Of a DNA stretch of 64,000 bases, positions 47,678 to 59,224 are shown one piece after another. Within the stretch, counting starts at the first letter, position 1. Every line of letters begins with the position of its first letter. Both the position numbers and the translations under genes were made by a program. Origin of the DNA: Atherinomorus stipes (Eukaryota > Chordata > Actinopteri > Atheriniformes > Atherinidae); the NCBI GenBank assembly GCA_023101725.1, contig JALJCO010000083.1, positions 662,501 to 726,500 of the forward strand, given 5' to 3'. Under the pieces are notes generated by a model, which was given only the letters and a program-made list of their open reading frames with translations, was not told the origin of the DNA and searched no databases.

Positions 47678-49814
47678 TCTTAAAGTAGAACTGTTTTATG
47701 CTCACAAGGGAGCAGTGCCCCCTGCTCTGAAGATACTCATTCACCCATACTCATGGGTGATATGTGGATATTCTGTGGTGAGGATTCAGCTGAGATTGGG
47801 GATTGTGTGAGCATGCTTCTAGGGCCGGAAGAAGCTATTCTGGTTGCATTAGCTGGAATGTTGCTTCGTTATATTTGTTAATCCCATCTGCTCCCAGTAA
47901 AGGTTGAAATAAAAAGTAAAAAACAAGGCAGGTATTGGTGGTGATTGTCAAATCTTATACTCTGTTACACCAGATCAACCCACTGAGCATCCCATTCACT
48001 CCAGAGAAGGCAAGGCATCCAGATATTTGATTTCTGTACCGTGCTGCTAGCATGGTTCGAAAGTCAAATTCAGATTCTCTGAGGTCTTTGATACTCTTTA
48101 AACATCTGTGGTGTATTTAAACTGCACCATTTTTTTCTTCTGTTACTGTTTACAAATTCTGGGATGCAGGGAATGTCTGATGGAAGCAGAATGATCAAGT
48201 TATGAGTTGATATGCACATCTGCATGTCATGGATGGGCTAGCTGATGGCTCATGACATGAGGAGGAGGGGTCGGCTTGTGTTCACCTTTAAAATTACTTT
48301 ACTTTAACTTAATTAGATTATGAAATCCTAATTTTCTACCAAATCCTGAACAGAATATTAATGAAAAATTTTCTAACTACACAATTCAGGACACAGTTCT
48401 TGGAATATTAATATTTTAAGGAACTGTTGTCAGACAAATTGAATATTTATTTGAAAATCTCTGACTTAGCTTCAAAACAGTTCTACCTTCCCAATTAATG
48501 ATAAACATGGCAATAAAAGTGCAGATTTGTTTCCCTTTTCATTATCTTTTAATGAGAACTTAATAACACCAGCCAGGAGTTATTTTATTTTCTTCCAGAA
48601 TGAAGTTTCTGCTCCATGTTATGTTTAATGAACAACAATTTACTATTTATGAGTAATTGACCTATTTTCTAACCTCCATTAGTGCACCTGTAAATGTGTG
48701 ACGTGTTCAATCTTCATTTCAGGTGGAACTTTTCTGATGTTTGTTGAGAAACTTTTTATCTGATGAACGCAGGGCGGTCCAAATTAATTTTAAAAACGCA
48801 CACTCTCTGTTCTCAGACATATTTTACTCTGCCAATGCATTTTCCCATCCTGTAAGTCTGGATTTTAACAGACTAACCTTTTATCAATAAATCTTGAAGA
48901 CTGTTTTCTTATCCTACACGAGACACAGTGAAATTTGCATGCAGCTGCATGATGTTTTTGCTGCAGTAGCTGTTGTCCTTCCAACTGAATGAACCAGCTG
49001 GTGACAGAAGGCCATTTCTGCCTCAGGCATGTGTCTCACATTGAAAATTGTCAGCCTTCTTTTTCAATTTTACACTACATTTCATTTTACATTTAAACAT
49101 TTTATATTGTCTATTACTCTCAGCTCAGTGTCCAAGCAGTACCGAGACATTACCCCAGGGTGGAACGGTGCACTGTGCTCATGAAAAGTAGCCTTAATCA
49201 CTGTGGGACATGTTTTAAACTTAGTTTTGCTCAGCGATGACCCACATGTCTGCTACAATCACAGATAAAGGCTGCAGATGGTCGGTCAGCCTGTGTCCTC
49301 CAAACTGAGACATCAGGAGTGACATAGTTTCCATCTCCAAGTAGACCAAAGTTTTCCACTTTTATGGTGTTATAAAGGGGGAATCCAATGGAATATAGCT
49401 CTGTCATCAGATCATCAGCATCTATCAACGAGTTTTTAAAAAAACAAAACTGATATCACACTCAGTTTTTTGTTTCTGTTGCATAAAATTAATCTAAAAA
49501 TAACACCTCAGAGACTCAGGGAGTCTTTTTGCCCATTATTCCTGCAAAAAGGCTTCTAATTATGTGAATGCAGAGAACACTGATTTGGTCCAATACTCTG
49601 GTCATTTGATCATTTGACACTGCCTGATTTTTAGCTCATTTTTAGCCCAGTCCTTGTATTTGGCCAATTTCAGAGAAATGTGTCGTCTTCACAAGCCATA
49701 TTTTTTTCTGCTTCATGTCCAAAATGATGTAAGTATCTTCGCAAGTACAAAAAAAAAATGCTAAGACATGTGAGATGACTACAGAAGTGTCAAGAAGAAG
49801 AATCAAGATATGTG
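47678..49814. other. Unique AT-rich sequence, no supported gene
   Basis: The 65-codon - strand frame at 49231-49428 has plausible codon composition but no known motif and no clear splice pair. The rest is featureless. Confidence 0.45.
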
Positions 49815-49817
49815 TTA

Positions 49818-50293
49818 AGCCCTGTTTAACTCATGGGTCTGGGTTGGGCCAGGCCGGGCCAGGCCGGATCGGGTGGGGTTTGGTATGGATGTGTTGATTT
49901 CATGTTCCCACAGCAAACTGTACCCTTATCCTGGAGTGTTAACCGGATAGTGCTGCTATGTGGTTGTGGGACATCATCGCCGTGCAACGCCTTTTAACCA
50001 AAACGCCACACCACACGTAACGGAAACAAAGGAGCCACCCCTGCCTTGTTTTTAATGTTGGGTTACGCAGGAAGTGACTGATTTTTCAGCAAATCAACAG
50101 ATTGCTGTGTATTAGCTCCACCTCTTTGGTCCGGATCGGACCAGTTCAGTACCCCGACCGAATGGTACCGAAAAAGTAGGCCGGGTCAGGTCGAATATAT
50201 GGGTACCCGTCCCAGGTTTTATCTGTGGAGACGCAAAAAAACATGGTCTGATCCTGCCCTGCCCGGCCCAGACCCGCTGGTGGAAATGGGGCT
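49818..50293. mobile_element. GC-rich MITE, 476 bp, TTA target duplication
   Basis: It begins AGCCCTGTTTAACTCATGGG and ends as the complement of AGCCCCATTTCCACCAGCGGG, with GGGTCTGGG in both arms. TTA flanks both ends (49815-49817 and 50294-50296), so a Harbinger-type origin is likely. The interior has TACCGAACC-like and CCGGGCC phrases and no coding capacity. Confidence 0.75.
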
Positions 50294-50409
50294 TTACTGA
50301 AAAGGTCCCAAATTTCCTTATAGCCACTGAAAAATGCTCAAAGATACGTATTAGCATGGTTTTGTGACATAACTTTTACTTCAAGTATCAAAGTTGTTTT
50401 GTTCAATTA

Positions 50410-50604
50410 CAAGAGATTTTTAGAAGGAGCTTAAGTTTACCTTGACATGTTTCAGTGCCCGCTGGGTGCATCTGTCAGACTGCCCAGTAGGCCACGCCCT
50501 CCAGGAATCTTCAGGATTCCATCAGCTGATATGGACAGGACAGACTGAAGTGACTGTCAAAACTTTTTTCAAGGTAAACTACAGCTCTTTCTAAAAATCA
50601 CTTG
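50410..50604. repeat. Inverted repeat, 36-bp arms, 123-bp spacer
   Basis: The left arm 50410-50445 (CAAGAGATTTTTAGAAGGAG...) is the inverted copy of 50569-50604 with four or five mismatches. The spacer contains CCACGCCCTCCAGGAATC. It may be a small foldback MITE; no target duplication was identified. Confidence 0.7.
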
Positions 50605-50879
50605 TCATGAAAAAACAGCTTTGTTACTTATGCCAGAACTTTTTCTTTCCCATTCAGAAATTCACCTTTTCTGTATCCCAAAGCAGGTATTTTTTGCACC
50701 ATATGTAAGCATGATGTGAAACCGACATTAACTACTTATTCCATGCCAGTATCAACCAGCTTCAAGGAAGCAGTGAAGCATGATTTGACAACGCTAATCA
50801 GCAGAGAAGAGGTGCACCACACCCTAAGGGTGTAGGTAGGTGTCAGGGCTCCGTTGTACTATTTGGCTTCTATCTTGCT

Positions 50880-51060
50880 TCATCTAACTTGGACAACATC
50901 ATCTGCAAAAAACAGAAACCAAGTACTGATTCCACCAAACCCCTCAACATCAGCTGCACCTTTGAATTCTGCTCCTAAAAGTTAGGAGCAGAATTGGTGA
51001 CAAAGGGCAGCCCTGGTGGAGTCCAGCCCTCAGCAGAAGCTGATCCAACTTACAGCTGGT
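50880..51060 (-). pseudogene. LINE reverse-transcriptase fragment
   Basis: On the - strand, GLHQGCPLSP-like coding sequence (about 50995-51030) is followed by a diverged stretch and then by GFGG...FFADDVV (50890-50945). These are motifs of the palm domain of non-LTR reverse transcriptases, with the catalytic ADD box intact at 50895-50906. Stops lie between them. Nothing upstream of about 51105 continues the domain, because another element starts there. It is probably a 5'-truncated copy or a fragment. Confidence 0.7.
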
Positions 51061-51109
51061 AAACTGACACCAGTCATGAAGGGGCTGAATGGCCCCTGTT
51101 GCTGGGGTT

Positions 51110-51684
51110 TAGGGTGCATTCACAGAGGAAAGCCCAGGAACTCTGTCTGATTGGGCGGGCTTTGCTGAAAAATTTAAAAAAAAAAAAAAACAACTGCTCC
51201 CCAGTACAGCCACTAATCAATGATGAAAAAAACAGAAGAAGAAAACAGAACTCCATGATTAAAGTGGAAATCTTCCTGCTTCTTATTATTAGGGTACTCC
51301 CTCTGTCTACACATTTTACAGTTGTTTTTCGCTGTTGTTTGAACATCTGCGTCTTTGAACATGCGCTGTTTGCTTTGTTTTCCCTCTCACCCAAGCGATA
51401 ATCTGCCCCTCTTCCTCCTACTTCGTCTTGATGCTTTATTGCAATCGACAAACATCACTTCATTAGATGCGCTGGATTGTCTGATAGTCCATTTGCAAGT
51501 GAACCGAGACCCCCAGCTTTCAGGCGGACTAGAATCCGTTCTTTGATGCGCAACAGAGTACAGTTAGTGTTAGGACTGCACTGGGCAAAACTAAATCAGA
51601 ACTCCCCGAACTACACAAATCAGTGGAAGCAGACCACGGTCTGTTTAAAGCAGACCAAACAGCCAGAGAGTGAACAGACCCTTA
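51110..51684. mobile_element. MITE, 575 bp, hAT-like termini
   Basis: It starts TAGGGTGCATTCACAGAGG and ends as the complement of TAAGGGTCTGTTCACTCTC, imperfect inverted termini (TA(A)GGGTNNNTTCAC). Content such as AACCGAGACC, GGACTGCACTGGG and GCAGACCAAAC is that of a common fish MITE. No convincing 8-bp duplication. Confidence 0.65.
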
Positions 51685-51828
51685 GACACATCATTTGTTC
51701 CAAGTTCTTGAGTTAACTTCATAACAAATGTCCAGATTACACAATTTGACTGAATTAAAATAGCATTTTTGCAGGAACAATGTGGTTTTCAAAGCTGAGC
51801 ATGTCTCCCCATGGTATGTAATGTGTCC

Positions 51829-51848
51829 ATACTGTACATGTACAGTAT
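51829..51848. repeat. 20-bp perfect palindrome
   Basis: ATACTGTACATGTACAGTAT equals its own reverse complement. It could be chance or a cruciform/symmetric binding site. Confidence 0.9.
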
Positions 51849-51849
51849 A

Positions 51850-54660
51850 ACACTGGAAGAAATTAGACGAGTGGAGGGCAAAATAAGTGTCAGGCGTAAA
51901 CTCTCCTGGATAAAAAGTAGGCCTATGTGAAAGTAATGTCCTTAAGAAATGTGAACACATGCAGCAATGACCTGACACAGGACCTGAGGGATGGATCATC
52001 TGAAGGCTTAGATGCATCTGCTGTTTGCTGAAGCCTCATCCGAAAAGGTCTCCATGGATACTGTGGCTGTCTAGAGACTTTTTCTATGGAAGGGAGACGG
52101 GTCTGTCCCATGACACAAGAACTGGACTGAAAATCAGCAGTTCTGATTCAGGGATGAATCCTCCCCAGAGCCTGGACTTCAACATTACTTCAGCGCTGTG
52201 TCGTCATCTTGACAGCGAATGAAACGAAAGGCAGCCAACTTCATAAGAGTTTTAAAATCCTTGACAACCATTTTTGAGCCAATTTCTAAAAACTATATAC
52301 AGTACGGTAACTGTCTCAGGCCAAATATTCACTTTCAAACTCACTGTACAAAAGATCTTTTTGCTATGACATATTTCCAATATTTTCACATCTTCATAAT
52401 TTTCTGCACCTATTTTCTTTAGCCCTGGTTCAAGATTTTATCACAAAACTGTAGCCTTTATATAATGGAGATACCAGACAAAGCTCCTCAGGACATAGAG
52501 AAAATTTTCAGCTTTGACAAATAAAATGGTCATGAAGCTTAAGAATGTTTTATGAGTCAGAAATAATAATGATGCATCAATTTGTTATGGAAGAATGAAA
52601 AATAGCATGAAATACTTCAAATTCTTGCTTCAAGCTCTCAACATCAGAACTGGGTTCTCAAAAGCACACATATGCAGCCGCACACTTCCCTCACATACCT
52701 TATAATTTGCTTCTGTGTTATCTCCAGCACTCTCTGTGCAATGACAACTTCCCCAGCTTTGATGCTCTTTAAACGGCACTGGCTGGATGAGTGGTCACAG
52801 ATATGGAAGGGAAACCACACGGACTACATAATGACAATGTGTGAATTAGATAAACCCTTTTCTCATGGGCACTGCAGCCACCCTTGCAGAAAATGTGATT
52901 ACATTTCTCCACAGGAGGTGCAGTTGATGTTTTTGCAGGGAGTGGGGGAGACCTGGCTCTTCACGTTTGTGTTTGCATCAAACCCTCCGACAGCTTTGAC
53001 AGGCATGTAATGTCCGAGGCAGACCACGGAGGACGAGTTTATGTCTTTGTTTGCAGTTTAGGCCGAGCGTGAGGACATAAAATGACTCAGTGATGTGTAA
53101 TGTGGGTGACAGCATGTAAAACACCAACACTGTGTGGTCACAAAGTGGGTTTTTAGTTTGAGCCAGAATATGAACAAGCTGCCAGCAGATGTCTTATTTT
53201 TTTTATTTATTTTAGAAATCCTAAAAACATTTGAGGCGGCAGCTTTGACACTTTCAAAAATGGGACATAGTAAATTATTCAGGTTGTCCTAAAACATGTC
53301 CTCCCACAAGAATGTTTCTCAACAATACATGCTAGTGTTTCCAGTTTTATCCAGAAGTTGTGTTAAAGGGAAAAGATTGCAAAGTTGAAGGTCTGAGTTT
53401 GACTTCCTCACAAAAACTTTTTTTTTTTTGGACAGCTGTCCAAGGAAGCTGCTTTCAGACAGATACTTAAATAGCAGATGAGTTTAACTTTTTGTTTAAA
53501 TATGAAAACAAGTCACTAAAACAACTTTTGTGAGTTTTTTTCTTCTTTTTTTTTCTGTTAAATCCCTTCAATAAATCATTTAATTCATTTTTTTCTGACA
53601 GTTTTCACAGTTAAACTAATTTGCTCTTTTTCTGATTGGCACATTTTCCTTGTCAACAATTTATCTCCACGATTAAAACCAAAGTGTTGGTCCGATTTCT
53701 GTGTTTTCTTAATCATTTTGATTTATTATACTTGAAAACAAACCCATAAAAATCAAGCAGGGTGTTACATTTTAATTTGTCCAACAGAAACATGAATGTG
53801 ATATTAGAAATGGTATTTTGGATATTTTGGGGGGATTATTTTCAGCTCCATGTAAGGTGCACTTATTGATCTTATGAATAAATTAGGCTGACAGAGATAT
53901 GTTGAAACATGCCACAAATATTATGTTTCCAATAACATCTTAAATAACCCATTTCTTCTTCTCTAATTTGATTTTCACGTATAACTTGCTGAAGCTTTTA
54001 CTGAATGTATTTATCGCAAAGCATTTAATCAAGTCTTTATCAGTTTATTCCATAAGACAGCTCTTCTATTTATCATTATCATTTTTATTTTTACCATTGA
54101 GGTTTTTGAAAGATCAGATAAAGACTCCTTATTGTAAATAACTTGAAAATATCTGCTGGCATAAACATAACTCAGAAGATGTAATCATTTTAGGAAAAAT
54201 CAATGTGCTCAAAACACAAGGTCATTGTCAGAGACAGAGTTTAATATTGACAAGTTATTGCAGTTACAATATTTATCTTATCACTAGCTTCCACTACTCT
54301 GCAAGGCTCTCAGCCCCTTCAAGTTTGATGCATGATGATTTTTTCCATATTACAAAAACCTTCAAACCAGGAACTGGACACAAGAAACTGTAACTACATG
54401 CTGGGTTGGCAGAGAATTTAGGACTTTTGCATGAATATTGTATTTTTTTATTTTTATTTTTACACACTGAAACCATGACCATTTAATAAATAAACACAAT
54501 TATAATCTAAACTTAAACCAAAATTTCCTCTTCAAACTAGTATAATCGTATCAGAAATATGGACTAATTCTTATTTTTTGAATGGCTGCATCATAAAAAT
54601 GTTATTTGTATGACTTACCTGTTGCAGTTTTATCTGAAGCGTTTCTGCCACTGAGTTGTA
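51850..54660. other. Unique AT-rich sequence, no supported gene
   Basis: The longest frame (52672-53010, 112 codons) begins with a hydrophobic run and has several Cys and His, but it shows no known domain and no upstream promoter or splice context. Treated as chance. Confidence 0.4.
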
Positions 54661-54661
54661 T

Positions 54662-54669
54662 ATTGACAC
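54662..54669. repeat. hAT target-site duplication, left
   Basis: ATTGACAC, repeated exactly at 55265-55272. Confidence 0.95.
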
Positions 54670-55264
54670 TAGGGGTGCACCGATTGATCGGCCAGCCGAT
54701 CGATCGGCTCCGATTTCATTAATTTTGGGGGATCGGGGATTGGCCGATCAATAAATGTAAAACGGATCTTATCTACCGATCATATTTACTTCGGCTAAAG
54801 TCACTTTTGGTGGTTTACGTTTTGTTAGTTTGTCTTGTAGATTATTTTATTTAATACTTATACCATATTATATGCATTGCAAAATAAGCAAAATACTGTT
54901 GTGATGTTTATTTTTAGTAAGAGGCTCAAAGCCAGTTTGAAATGCAACCAGTTGAGCTAGTTCTGTGTTTAATAATGTGAAAAATGAGACTGAAGGAATG
55001 GAAATTATACTTTTGTAGTTTGGACAACAATACTTGCAAATTTTCATTTATATTTAAGAACAGTAGCTTGTGCAGTTAAAACTAGTTTTCATTGTACTAC
55101 AGGTACTGTATTGTTTATTAATAGAACAAAATTGGTACATTGAAGATGTTTGCTGTCAATTTTTAAGAAAAATTTGTATCGGCAAAAATCGGTATCGGTG
55201 GGTCAGATTTCTTAAAGATCGGCAATCGGTGATCGGCCAGAAAACTGCAATCGGTGCACCCCTA
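54670..55264. mobile_element. Non-autonomous hAT element, 595 bp, intact ends
   Basis: The termini TAGGGGTGCACCGATTG are exact inverted copies at both ends, with degenerate GATCGGC repeats inside each arm. The flanking octamer ATTGACAC is duplicated perfectly. The interior is AT-rich and non-coding. Perfect duplication and termini mark it as one of the younger insertions in the window. Confidence 0.96.
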
Positions 55265-55272
55265 ATTGACAC
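55265..55272. repeat. hAT target-site duplication, right
   Basis: ATTGACAC, exact match to the left duplication. Confidence 0.95.
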
Positions 55273-55985
55273 AAGTTGCGATGTGACCCTATAGTGATAT
55301 AGTCTGACTCACTGGATGTAAAAAAAATGTTCAGAGCCCCAAGTTTAGTCAAAATAAGTCCTTCTCTTTACTGGTTTTCAGAGGAGTCATGGTTACTCAT
55401 CTTGTTTTAGCTCTTTTCATGACAACTGCAATCTGCATAAAGAATTCATACACAAGTTAATTTTGTTTTTCGAATCTAAAGAGTTAAAGTAAAGCAAATT
55501 CTGCCTTTAACTTTAACTCCGCCTGGCTGGTCTCCACCAGAGACTAGCTGTGAGGCTAAATGTGTATTTCTTAAAGGAGAATTTAGGTGTTTGGGAAATA
55601 GTGAGGTTTAGGGTGATTTGTGTCATAATTTTATTCAAGCTGTAAGCATTTTTAAAATGATCTCCCAGGAAATGTCAAGATCAGTGTGAAGACATGGTAG
55701 CAATGATGGGGCTCAACTATTCTGACAATATCAGATCAGTCAGAAACTCATGCAGATCAGCAGAGAAAATACACTTATGACTAACATGAGTTTACAGATG
55801 GTCTCACAGTGTTAATGAAACTGACATTTTCTGGGTTTTCTCCTTACAGTATCTGAGACAGAGGAATAAGTACATAAAAGGTATGCCACTGAATTTCAAT
55901 AAGCTATAGGAAAACGTCCATCCATCTATTTTATTTTGCCTACCTTGCATCAGGTTGTCGAGGCAACAAGTCCAGAAGGGAAACT
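55273..55985. other. Unique sequence, no gene
   Basis: Nothing recognisable. Confidence 0.5.
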
Positions 55986-55989
55986 CAGA

Positions 55990-56735
55990 TAGGGATGGGC
56001 ATATAGATACCGTGGGGTCGATACTTCGATACCAGCCAGACAAAATATCATATTTGATACATTTTTGAATATCAAGATACTTTACAGATTTTTTTTTATT
56101 TTTTATTAAAGCTTTATTAACCTGATAACAACCCATTCACAAGGTCACTAGGGTGACCCCGCCAAGAAAGGCAGCAGCCCATGTCAAAGTCAACAAGACA
56201 GAGACAGAAATAACAAAATTAGATTTTAAAATTATAAAGATTCTGAGAATATAATGAAATGATGTGTGAAAGCAGCCAGATTCTAGCTTCTGTGTCACGT
56301 CATGGTGTTAGCCTATCAGATGTCATGATGATGCTGCTACTGTTAGTGATGATGATGACGATGTTTTGTTATTCTTTAAAGATTTATTGCAGGTTATTGC
56401 AGGTTATGTTTCGGTAAATTCATAATATTACCATTACATTTTATGTTTGAACATTTTCCACTGATTAAATTTAAACAATCTTAACAGATACTTAAGTTAT
56501 TTAATATCTGAACAAAGTTTTTAATTGTATTTTTGTTTAATTTACTCATCAGTAGAATTTATTATTGTTTTAAAATAATTTCTTTCCAGTACTCCTTTTC
56601 TCAAGTTTTATATTTATTATTCCCCTTGCATTCAAGATCGTGCAAACTGTATCATGTGATGTTCTTTAAAGGGACAGGAAGCAGTATCAATGAAAAAGTA
56701 CCATAAACTACTGGCATTGTATCAACCTCTCACTC
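55990..56735 (+). mobile_element. hAT element (TAGGGATGGGC type), right end eroded
   Basis: The start TAGGGATGGGCATATAGATACC with GTCGATACTTCGATACC is the left arm of a widespread hAT family whose ends read as CGATA repeats. The expected right arm is only suggested by GCAGTATCAATGAAAAAGTACC (56680-56702) and has lost its terminus. Confidence 0.6.
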
Positions 56736-56739
56736 CAGC

Positions 56740-59140
56740 TCATTTTGGGCTATGCTGCGGTTCCCCTGCCTAATGGGACATACCGTATATTCCTCCAGTG
56801 AGTTCTGGGTTTCCCTTAAATGAGTAACATCCAGTAGGCAGTTGCTTGAACTCCCCTGCTGAGTCCTTCAGATGTAAAGGAGCAGCAGCTCTACTCCAAA
56901 CTGCCCCTCACTTTTTCCCAAAGGCTGAGACCAAAAGAAAACCAATTTCAGCTCCTTGCATTCATGATCTCTTTTTCTTTTACTACCCAAATCTCGTGAC
57001 ATTTTGTGAGGGTCGCATGGAAAATGGACCAGTACATCCCACCCCTCATCTTTCAGCTCAGCCCCCAAAACCCCAACCATTAGTTGTGAACAAGATCCCA
57101 AATCACCTAAACTCCTCTGCAGGAAAAAAAAAAAGACCCTTCTCTGATCTGTGAGGGAAATTCACCCTGTTTTAGTTAGGAACAACCTCACATTTGGAAG
57201 AGCTTTTTCTTACATTCTGCTGAACATTTTTAAAAGGCAAATGCCCAATTTCAAAGCCAAAGAATCAAATGCACAGACATCTGATTCATACTGTTTAAAA
57301 TTTCAAGTTGAGAACAGTTTGGATATCAGTTTAAACATCCTTGGCCCTGCTTCCAAAATGGCACACACATTGTGCACACAATCCCCTAAAACCATCATTT
57401 GTTCTTTCAGGCATTGCATAGATTCCTGTGAGAACTTGTGACCCTGTGTTGTTCCAGTTGTTGCCTGTGATCCCTGCAGGTCTACAAGCAGCTAATTTGA
57501 TGCTGGGATTAAGTTTATATTTGTAAATGAAGCACTTGAAAATCAAACTGATGGTGCCTGACAGGAGCAAACAGATTCCAAATGCATTATGGGTTTTATT
57601 AAAAGGCTTGTTGTGGTCTTGTAATAAAACCGCGCTCTCTTGACGTCTTTTAAAGTCTCAATTCCCTGAGTCATTTTGCGAGTCTGACTGTGCATCGCAG
57701 CAGGTTACAGCACAAAGCGTCTTTAATCTGAGTGAGCCGTGCTAATGACAGCCTGCTATTTGCATGCTGCTGCTGCTACGCCTTTCAAGACAATAACATT
57801 TTCATGAAAGGAAGTCTCGAAAATAATGTGTAAAAAAAAACAACAACCTCCAACTCTCCAAATCATCTTAAATATTTCAGCCATGAAAGGTTTAACCACA
57901 GATAAATCCTTCTGGTAAGGGCTGAGAACAGTGACTGACAGGCAGAACCCAACCTGCGACCTGCAGGTCAGTGTTTTGTAGGCTGTTGGCGAGCAAGAAC
58001 TGCTCTAGAAATCAAACCACGGTTGAATGTGCGCTAGCAAGTCTTCCCCCTCGCCGTGCAATGAACTGGAAAGAGGCATGAAAGGAACAGTAGAGCGAGT
58101 GTGTGAATGTCTGTGAAAGAAATGCTGTCAACGTCGGCGTGGATAGAAAGGCTGGATCAGGTGGTTCATGTGTAGGAGGGCGAGCACATGAGGAAAATGG
58201 CACAAACAGCTCAACGCTCCAAGGTTCTGTGGAATATAAAGATGTTTACTATCAACAGTGGAAGAAATCGGGCACGGCCTGTCATTCATTAAACTCAACA
58301 AGGCCACCTTTTCTCCCTGCAGTTCATCTTCACCTGCATCCATCCCTCAGAAGAGCCATATGTCTCCTTTGAGAGCATCTGTAAATAAACAAATGCTGAC
58401 ATATGCATGATCTTGCAAATTAAGCATCCTTTATAGTTCCCCATACATGAAGCTGAGCTCTAATATACCCGCTGACATGCATGCATCAGCACCCACACTC
58501 TTACTCCCACACACATCAGCAAAGCAAACACATAATGCAGCTCCATACTGTGTGTTTAGAAAGAAAAACAGCTTGTAGGGATGACTAGCCACAAAAAAAT
58601 GAAAGAAAAGAGACAAATAATGTGCATCAAGTCGTTGCAGAGATTATGTCACTTGGGAACCAAGCCCCTGCATAAACATCCCGCTGTGCAATATTTCAAT
58701 AATTTCCCATAAAGAAATCTAATCTCCTCCTCTTTTACAGTTTCTTTTTTTTTTAAAGCTTTTGTTTGTGCAGCCTATAATTCCCTATAAATCATAACAC
58801 TGCTGTCTGAATTGTGAAAGGTTTTATAGCTTAGCAGCACGATTTGCTCACGGCAAGTTTGTATAATAACACCTGTTTTGTTTGGGATGTGCATAAGATG
58901 GTTTACTTTTCAAACCATGTTATAATAGAGACCTACTTACAGTTGCAAAGGTCAAACGTGTAAAACATGGACTGATTCTTTAATGCATGAAGGATTATTC
59001 ATTATTCACCTGCAGAGGTATGTTGCGAAGGATCGCACTTGACCTTTTCATTTCCACACCTTACCTCAAACGTGTTAAAGTAAAAGAGCTGAATAGGATG
59101 TGGACTTTGAACAGCTTTTTTTTTTATCTTCTCTCTATAG
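56740..59140. other. Non-coding sequence upstream of the exon; possible conserved element at 57600-57800
   Basis: No second exon was found. At 57600-57800 GC-balanced sequence with GCTAATGACAG and ATTTGCAT (57758-57765, inverted octamer) looks like conserved regulatory DNA. This is unproven. Confidence 0.4.
59125..59140 (+). promoter_or_regulatory. Splice acceptor of candidate exon
   Basis: Polypyrimidine tract followed by TAG; the T-run extends upstream to about 59117. Confidence 0.55.
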
Positions 59141-59216
59141 GATCCTGCTGTTAAAGTGAATGTGCGGCCTGGAGGTGTTTCCAAGGGACCATATGGCACA
59201 ATACCACACAATATAG
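59141..59216 (+). CDS. Candidate internal coding exon of an unidentified host gene
   Basis: A 76-nt segment is preceded by a pyrimidine-rich tract ending CTTCTCTCTATAG and followed by GTAAGA, both close to vertebrate splice consensus. In the frame starting at 59141 it is open and encodes DPAVKVNVRPGGVSKGPYGT followed by IPHNI, with one base left over, so the exon would shift phase by one. The peptide is soluble, rich in Gly, Pro, Val and Lys, and unlike the low-complexity chance frames elsewhere in the window. GC content and codon choice (CGG, GGC, AAG) also stand apart from the flanks. I do not recognise the protein. If real, the window is largely the upstream intron and start of the downstream intron of one long + strand gene. 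Chance is the alternative, since a 76-nt open frame between splice-like signals is not rare in 64 kb. Confidence 0.55.
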
Positions 59217-59222
59217 GTAAGA
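59217..59222 (+). promoter_or_regulatory. Splice donor of candidate exon
   Basis: GTAAGA after ...ATATAG matches the 5' splice consensus at positions +1 to +5. Confidence 0.55.
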
Positions 59223-59224
59223 TT

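Noticed and set aside
49231..49428. 65-codon - strand frame with plausible codon use
   Set aside because: No recognisable domain, no paired splice signals, no support beyond being open; kept as a note only.
52672..53010. 112-codon + strand frame with hydrophobic start and Cys/His residues
   Set aside because: No known motif or gene context; length is within chance for 64 kb on six frames.
51850..54600. Search for tRNA, snRNA or miRNA genes in the long unique stretches
   Set aside because: No box A/B pair, snRNA motif or strong hairpin was seen; only the SINE-derived tRNA-like sequences elsewhere qualify.
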